A model generated the notes under the pieces. It was not told the origin of the DNA. It saw only the letters and a program-made list of their open reading frames with translations, and ran no database searches. DNA of 9,334 nt. It comes from Methanobacteriota archaeon. Lineage in GTDB: Archaea > Thermoplasmatota > Thermoplasmata > UBA10834. The DNA lies in the NCBI GenBank assembly GCA_011391345.1, contig JAABQR010000130.1, forward strand, positions 1-9,334, written 5' to 3'. The translations under genes were made by a program, and so were the position numbers. The first letter of the stretch is position 1; every line of letters starts with the position of its first letter. This document shows positions 6,159 to 9,334 of this stretch, piece after piece.

Positions 6159-7109
6159 ATGGCCAAGTTCAACGTGGGAGTCATAGGTGTAGGGTACTGG
6201 GGCAAGAAGATCCTGGACGAGTTCTCGAAGGTCGAGAACGTCTCGGTCATCGGGGTCTCGGACCTGGACGAGAAGAACCTCGCGTTCGCGAGCGAGAGGT
6301 ACGGCGTGAAGGCCGGCTACAGGGACTACAAGGATCTCCTGGCCGTGAAGGGCCTCCACGCGGTGGCCGTGTGCACGCCGAACCAGATGCACTTCAGCAC
6401 GTGCAAGGACGCCCTCGAGGCGGGCATGCACGTGATAGTCGAGAAGCCCATCACCCTGACATCGAAGGATGGGAAGGAGCTGGTGGCGCTCGCCAGGAGC
6501 AAAGGCCTCACCCTCTCGGTCGGGCACATATTCAGGTTCAACAGCGCCCTGGCGGAGGTCAAGAGACTCATCAAGGAGGACAAGTTCTTCGGGAAGCTCT
6601 TCCTGATGGAGATGAACTGGGTCAACCTCGAGAAGGCATTCCCCGACAGGGATGTGCTCTTCGACCTCGCCCCGCACATGTTCGACATACAGAACTACCT
6701 GCTCGACCAGTGGCCCGAGGAGGTAATGTGCGCCGGCGGGCCCTTCAGGCGCAAGGAGGGTGAGGAGACCGCGTACGTCGTCTCCAAGTTCAAGGACGGC
6801 ATGATCGCCATGGCGAACATCAGCTGGCTCGTGCCCCGGAAGGTCCGGCAGATCATGCTCGTTGGCGAGAACCGGTCGGCCCTGATAGACGCCGTGGCAC
6901 AGGAGGTCACTGTCTACGAGAGCGGGTACACATACAAGCTCGGTGTGGAGAGGAACAACACCATCAGGGACGAACTCATCCACTTCGTCAAGTCGATCGC
7001 TGACCCAATGACCGAGACGAAGAACAGCGGAGAGGTCGGCGTCAGGACGGTCGAGCTCATAGAGGCCGCCAAGAGGTCCATGAGAGAGGGCAAGTCGGTG
7101 AAGGTCTAA
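6159..7109 (+). CDS. Gfo/Idh/MocA-family NAD-dependent UDP-sugar 3-dehydrogenase (WbpB/WlbA- or GnnA-like)
   Basis: The 316-residue protein has an N-terminal Rossmann fold, GVIGVGYWG (7-15), then AVCTPNQMH (70-78) and EKPIT (95-99), whose Lys96 is the family's conserved catalytic lysine. GHIFRFNSA (122-130) and the metal-free active-site segment FDLAPHMFDI (168-177) follow. The family reduces NAD+ while oxidising a sugar hydroxyl. Next to the aminotransferase and acetyltransferase it most likely makes the 3-keto UDP-sugar. WbpB/WlbA (UDP-GlcNAcA 3-dehydrogenase) and GnnA (UDP-GlcNAc 3-dehydrogenase) are both plausible, and the sequence alone does not decide between them. ATG 6159 is chosen over an earlier in-frame start because GAGGTGA sits 5 nt before it and the Rossmann motif begins right after. 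It starts 10 bp after the aminotransferase stop. Confidence 0.89.
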   Translation: MAKFNVGVIGVGYWGKKILDEFSKVENVSVIGVSDLDEKNLAFASERYGVKAGYRDYKDLLAVKGLHAVAVCTPNQMHFSTCKDALEAGMHVIVEKPITLTSKDGKELVALARSKGLTLSVGHIFRFNSALAEVKRLIKEDKFFGKLFLMEMNWVNLEKAFPDRDVLFDLAPHMFDIQNYLLDQWPEEVMCAGGPFRRKEGEETAYVVSKFKDGMIAMANISWLVPRKVRQIMLVGENRSALIDAVAQEVTVYESGYTYKLGVERNNTIRDELIHFVKSIADPMTETKNSGEVGVRTVELIEAAKRSMREGKSVKV

Positions 7110-7120
7110 CGGGCCAGATG

Positions 7121-7140
7121 CTTTATTACCCCTGAGGAGG
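7121..7140 (+). promoter_or_regulatory. TATA-like box plus Shine-Dalgarno site before the family-4 glycosyltransferase
   Basis: The 42-bp gap after the oxidoreductase holds CTTTATTA (7121-7128) and GAGGAGG (7134-7140). The box is centred about 27 nt before ATG 7152, so a transcript from it would start near the ATG and lose the Shine-Dalgarno site; read-through from the operon would keep it. Both modes of expression are possible. Confidence 0.4.
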
Positions 7141-7151
7141 AATCACTGGGG

Positions 7152-8279
7152 ATGGCTTCGACACTGATGCTCTTGGCCAACCCGTACAGGCCCGACCCCA
7201 GGGTCCGAATCGAAGCGAAGGCGCTCGCGGACGCGGGGCACAGGGTGACGATACTGGCGTGGTCCAGGGATACAGGCGACGCCGGGTCGGCCAAGGACGG
7301 TGCGGTCGAGATCGTGCGCATCGGGCCTCCGTGCCCGTTCCGGTCCGTCGCAAAGATGCTCGTGCGTCTGCCGAGGTACTGGCTCTCCGTACTCGACGCC
7401 TCGAAGAGGATGGAGTTCGACATAGTCCACAGCCACGACCTCGACACGCTCCCAGCGGGTCTGATGATCGGCTGGCTCCGGGACAAGCCAGTTCTCTACG
7501 ACGCTCACGAACTATACGCGGCCATGGTCAAGGACGACGTAGGGCCCATGTTCAGGCCCCTGCAGATGCTCGAGTCGTGCCTGGTGCGCAGGGCCGACGC
7601 AGTCGTCACAGTCAGCGACGCACTGGCTCGCGAGCTCTCGAAAGGACGGACGGAGAAACCGAGCATCGTGATGACGAGCCCGGACATCGCTCCCCTCTCA
7701 GACGCGGAGGTGAAGGCCGTGCGCGAGAGGTACGGTCTCACTGGATTCGTGGTGTCGTACCTCGGTTCGCTCGAGCCAGGCAGGTTCGTCGAGGACCTGC
7801 TGGATGCGTTCACGCCCGAGGACGGCGTGACCGTGCTCGTGGCGGGGAAAGGCTCACTCGAAGAGAAGGTGAGGCGGAGTACTAGCAGGTCCCACGTGAA
7901 ATATGTCGGGGCCGTGTCGACGGATGAGGCGCTGAGGCTGACTGCGGCATCCGACCTGGTCACCGCCATGATGGACCCGGCGAATCCGAACAACGTCGTC
8001 GGTACTCCTGGCAAAATACTGAACTCGATGGCACTCGCAAAGCCTTACATAACCACGCAGGGACTGGACATAGCAGAGATGACTGGCCAGGTGGGCTCTG
8101 GCATCACGGTCGCATACGACAGGACGCCCTTCCGAGAGGCGGTCCTGAGGTCGAAGCAGGATCCGAAGGGTCTAGTCGAGATGGGCCGCAGGGGCAGAGA
8201 GCACTTCGCATCGCACATGTCTTGGGCCAAGAGCAGGGGTGAGCTCCTGGAAGCGTACGACCGCCTCCTAGGAGCTTGA
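7152..8279 (+). CDS. Family-4 glycosyltransferase (GT-B fold) with a non-canonical EX7E region
   Basis: The 375-residue protein has two Rossmann-like halves. The N-terminal half has PRVRIEAKALADAGHRVTIL (16-35), DIVHSHDLDT (90-99) and LYDAHEL (115-121). The C-terminal donor-binding half has VVSYLGSLEPGR (200-211), VLVAGKGS (228-235), VKYVGAVSTDEAL (249-261) and PGKILNSMALAKPYITT (286-302). This is the retaining GT4 layout, using a nucleotide-sugar donor to extend a lipid-linked or surface glycan. In active relatives the last segment usually reads PxKxxExMAxGKPV; here Glu is Asn291 and the small residue before KP is Ala. No membrane helix or signal peptide is seen. ATG 7152 has GAGGAGG 11 nt upstream and also a TATA-like box about 27 nt upstream, so it may be expressed both from the operon and from its own promoter. 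Donor and acceptor are unknown. Confidence 0.87.
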   Translation: MASTLMLLANPYRPDPRVRIEAKALADAGHRVTILAWSRDTGDAGSAKDGAVEIVRIGPPCPFRSVAKMLVRLPRYWLSVLDASKRMEFDIVHSHDLDTLPAGLMIGWLRDKPVLYDAHELYAAMVKDDVGPMFRPLQMLESCLVRRADAVVTVSDALARELSKGRTEKPSIVMTSPDIAPLSDAEVKAVRERYGLTGFVVSYLGSLEPGRFVEDLLDAFTPEDGVTVLVAGKGSLEEKVRRSTSRSHVKYVGAVSTDEALRLTAASDLVTAMMDPANPNNVVGTPGKILNSMALAKPYITTQGLDIAEMTGQVGSGITVAYDRTPFREAVLRSKQDPKGLVEMGRRGREHFASHMSWAKSRGELLEAYDRLLGA

Positions 8280-8294
8280 GGACGATTGGTGCAA

Positions 8295-8308
8295 AAACCA
8301 TTATATAC
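8295..8308 (+). promoter_or_regulatory. Strong TATA/BRE promoter of smc
   Basis: AAACCATTATATAC, preceded by two more A residues, is the best archaeal promoter in the window: a purine-rich BRE and a TTATATA box. Transcription should start near 8330. This leaves a leader of about 100 nt before ATG 8433, unlike the short or absent leaders of the other genes here. Confidence 0.72.
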
Positions 8309-8330
8309 CTTCCAACCCATTTTATTCTCC

Positions 8331-8348
8331 GTCCGACATCTGTCGGAC
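8331..8348 (+). promoter_or_regulatory. Perfect 8+8 bp palindrome at the predicted smc transcription start
   Basis: GTCCGACA and TGTCGGAC form a perfect inverted repeat with a 2-bp TC spacer. It begins about 26 bp downstream of the TATA centre, at the expected transcription start. A protein bound here would block RNA polymerase, so it looks like an operator for a dimeric repressor; an RNA hairpin at the 5' end of the message is less likely given the 2-nt loop. No copy of the full palindrome was noticed elsewhere in the window. Confidence 0.55.
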
Positions 8349-8432
8349 TCAATGGGATGGGATGCAGAGAACAGAGCGTGCTATAGCTGTCAGCAAGAGG
8401 CTGTTTTCTCTTCCCGGTCGGAGTCGGTCTCG

Positions 8433-9334
8433 ATGCACCTGAAGGAGATAGAGCTAGAGAACTTCAAATCGTTCGCCCGGAAGACGCGCATACCGCTCCT
8501 CGAGGGCTACACGTCGATCACGGGCCCCAATGGGGCTGGCAAGTCCAACGTCGCGGACGCCATACTGTTCGTCCTCGGGCCGAAGAGCTCGAGGGTCATC
8601 AGGGCGGGGAAGCTCACTGACCTCATATTCAACGGGGGCAAGGAGAAGAAACCCGCATCGGAGTGCAAGGTCAGCCTGATATTCACGAACGAGGACCGGG
8701 TCATACCCATAGACTCCGACACCGTCAAGCTCACAAGGGTCGTGAGACTCTCCGACTCGGCCGAGGGGTACTACTCGTACTTCTACGTGAACGACAGGAA
8801 GTCCTCGCTGGGCGAGTTCGACAGCCTCCTGGCCAACGCCAGGATAAGCGCCGACGGCTACAACTTCGTGCAGCAGGGTGACATCACCAGGATAGTCGAG
8901 ATGAGCAACCTCGAGAGGAGGCGCATACTCGACGACATCGCGGGCATAACCAAGTTCGACGCCGACATCCAGAACGCGGAGAAGGAGAAGCTGGCCGCGG
9001 AGGAGAACATCAACCGGCTCTCGATCATCCTCGACGAGGTCAAGAAGCAGATGAAGCAGCTGGAGAAGGACCGCGAGGGCGCGATGAAGTACAAGGAGGT
9101 CCACGACCAGCTCAGCTTCGCGAAGGCTGCCCTGGCGTGCAAGCACAGGGGCTCCGTCGACAGGGACATCATGTCCCTGAGGGAGCAGACCCAGAGCCTC
9201 AACTCGGAGAAGGAGAAGGCGGAGGCGAAGAAGACCGACCTCGACGCAGCCTTGAAGGAGATATCCGAGGAACTCTCGGCCGTCGAGAACGAGATAACCG
9301 AGAGGGGCGGCGAGGAGGCCAGGGAAATCAAGGA
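8433..9334 (+). CDS. smc: Chromosome segregation/condensation ATPase SMC (partial, C-terminal part outside window)
   Basis: The frame runs open to the right edge, giving the first 300 residues of a protein usually near 1,150-1,200. MHLKEIELENFKSF opens the ATPase head, followed by the Walker A motif GPNGAGKS (31-38), VLGPKSSRVIRAGKLTDLIF (47-66), and the Q-loop in FVQQGDI (145-151). ERRRILDDIAGI (161-172) is a highly conserved SMC block. After about residue 178 the sequence is the charged, heptad-like first arm of the coiled coil (KEKLAAEENINR onward). SMC dimers with ScpA/B-like partners organise and separate chromosomes. ATG 8433 matches the family start and has a weak GGAG 9 nt before it. 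An ATG at 8352 in the same frame would add 27 residues. The gene is housekeeping and unrelated to the glycan genes before it. Confidence 0.93.
   Translation, partial: MHLKEIELENFKSFARKTRIPLLEGYTSITGPNGAGKSNVADAILFVLGPKSSRVIRAGKLTDLIFNGGKEKKPASECKVSLIFTNEDRVIPIDSDTVKLTRVVRLSDSAEGYYSYFYVNDRKSSLGEFDSLLANARISADGYNFVQQGDITRIVEMSNLERRRILDDIAGITKFDADIQNAEKEKLAAEENINRLSIILDEVKKQMKQLEKDREGAMKYKEVHDQLSFAKAALACKHRGSVDRDIMSLREQTQSLNSEKEKAEAKKTDLDAALKEISEELSAVENEITERGGEEAREIK

Noticed and set aside
8320..8326. TTTTATT as a terminator for the family-4 glycosyltransferase gene
   Set aside because: The run is broken and lies between the smc TATA box and the predicted start; it is too weak to call.
1..9334. 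tRNA, rRNA, CRISPR arrays, insertion sequences or attachment sites
   Set aside because: No cloverleaf-like sequence, regularly spaced repeats, transposase motifs or long terminal inverted repeats were seen; nearly all sequence is accounted for by the listed genes.

Overview
This window comes from a GC-rich archaeal chromosome. Every independent transcription start I can place has a TATA/BRE-type element (AAA, 3 to 5 nt, then an AT-rich box), not bacterial -35/-10 boxes. Several first genes start about 28 nt after the box, which is the geometry of leaderless archaeal mRNA, while downstream genes have strong GGAGG-type Shine-Dalgarno sites. The start of an archaeal-type smc gene lies at the right end. 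A euryarchaeon, possibly of the Thermoplasmatota, is my best guess; the lineage is inference.

Layout. (1) 3-575, plus strand: the C-terminal part of a membrane-anchored secreted protein. (2) 3463-572, minus strand: a UDP-glucose 6-dehydrogenase, then two family-2 glycosyltransferases. The last of these converges on the secreted-protein gene, and the two stop codons share one CTAG. (3) 3464-3618: an intergenic region with divergent promoters for ugd (minus) and galU (plus), plus short repeats that could be regulatory. (4) 3619-7109, plus strand: galU, then a separately promoted, tightly packed trio of hexapeptide acetyltransferase, DegT/DnrJ/EryC1-type aminotransferase and Gfo/Idh/MocA oxidoreductase. 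(5) 7152-8279: a family-4 glycosyltransferase with its own TATA-like box. (6) 8280-8432: a 153-bp leader with the strongest TATA box of the window and a perfect 8+8 bp palindrome at the predicted transcription start. (7) 8433 to the edge: smc, encoding the chromosome condensation ATPase.

How the genes work together. GalU makes UDP-glucose and Ugd oxidises it to UDP-glucuronate. The oxidoreductase, aminotransferase and acetyltransferase match the set (WbpB, WbpE, WbpD in bacteria, with counterparts in methanococci) that installs a 3-acetamido group on a UDP-sugar uronic acid. The glycosyltransferases would then use these sugars, perhaps for N-glycans, S-layer glycan or a surface polysaccharide. 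The Wbp-type precursor enzyme, UDP-GlcNAc 6-dehydrogenase, is not in the window; the dehydrogenase present has UDP-glucose-type motifs. The real substrate of the 3-acetamido module is therefore open. That, the altered active-site motifs in two glycosyltransferases, and the smc leader are the points most worth checking. No tRNA, rRNA, CRISPR array or mobile element was seen.
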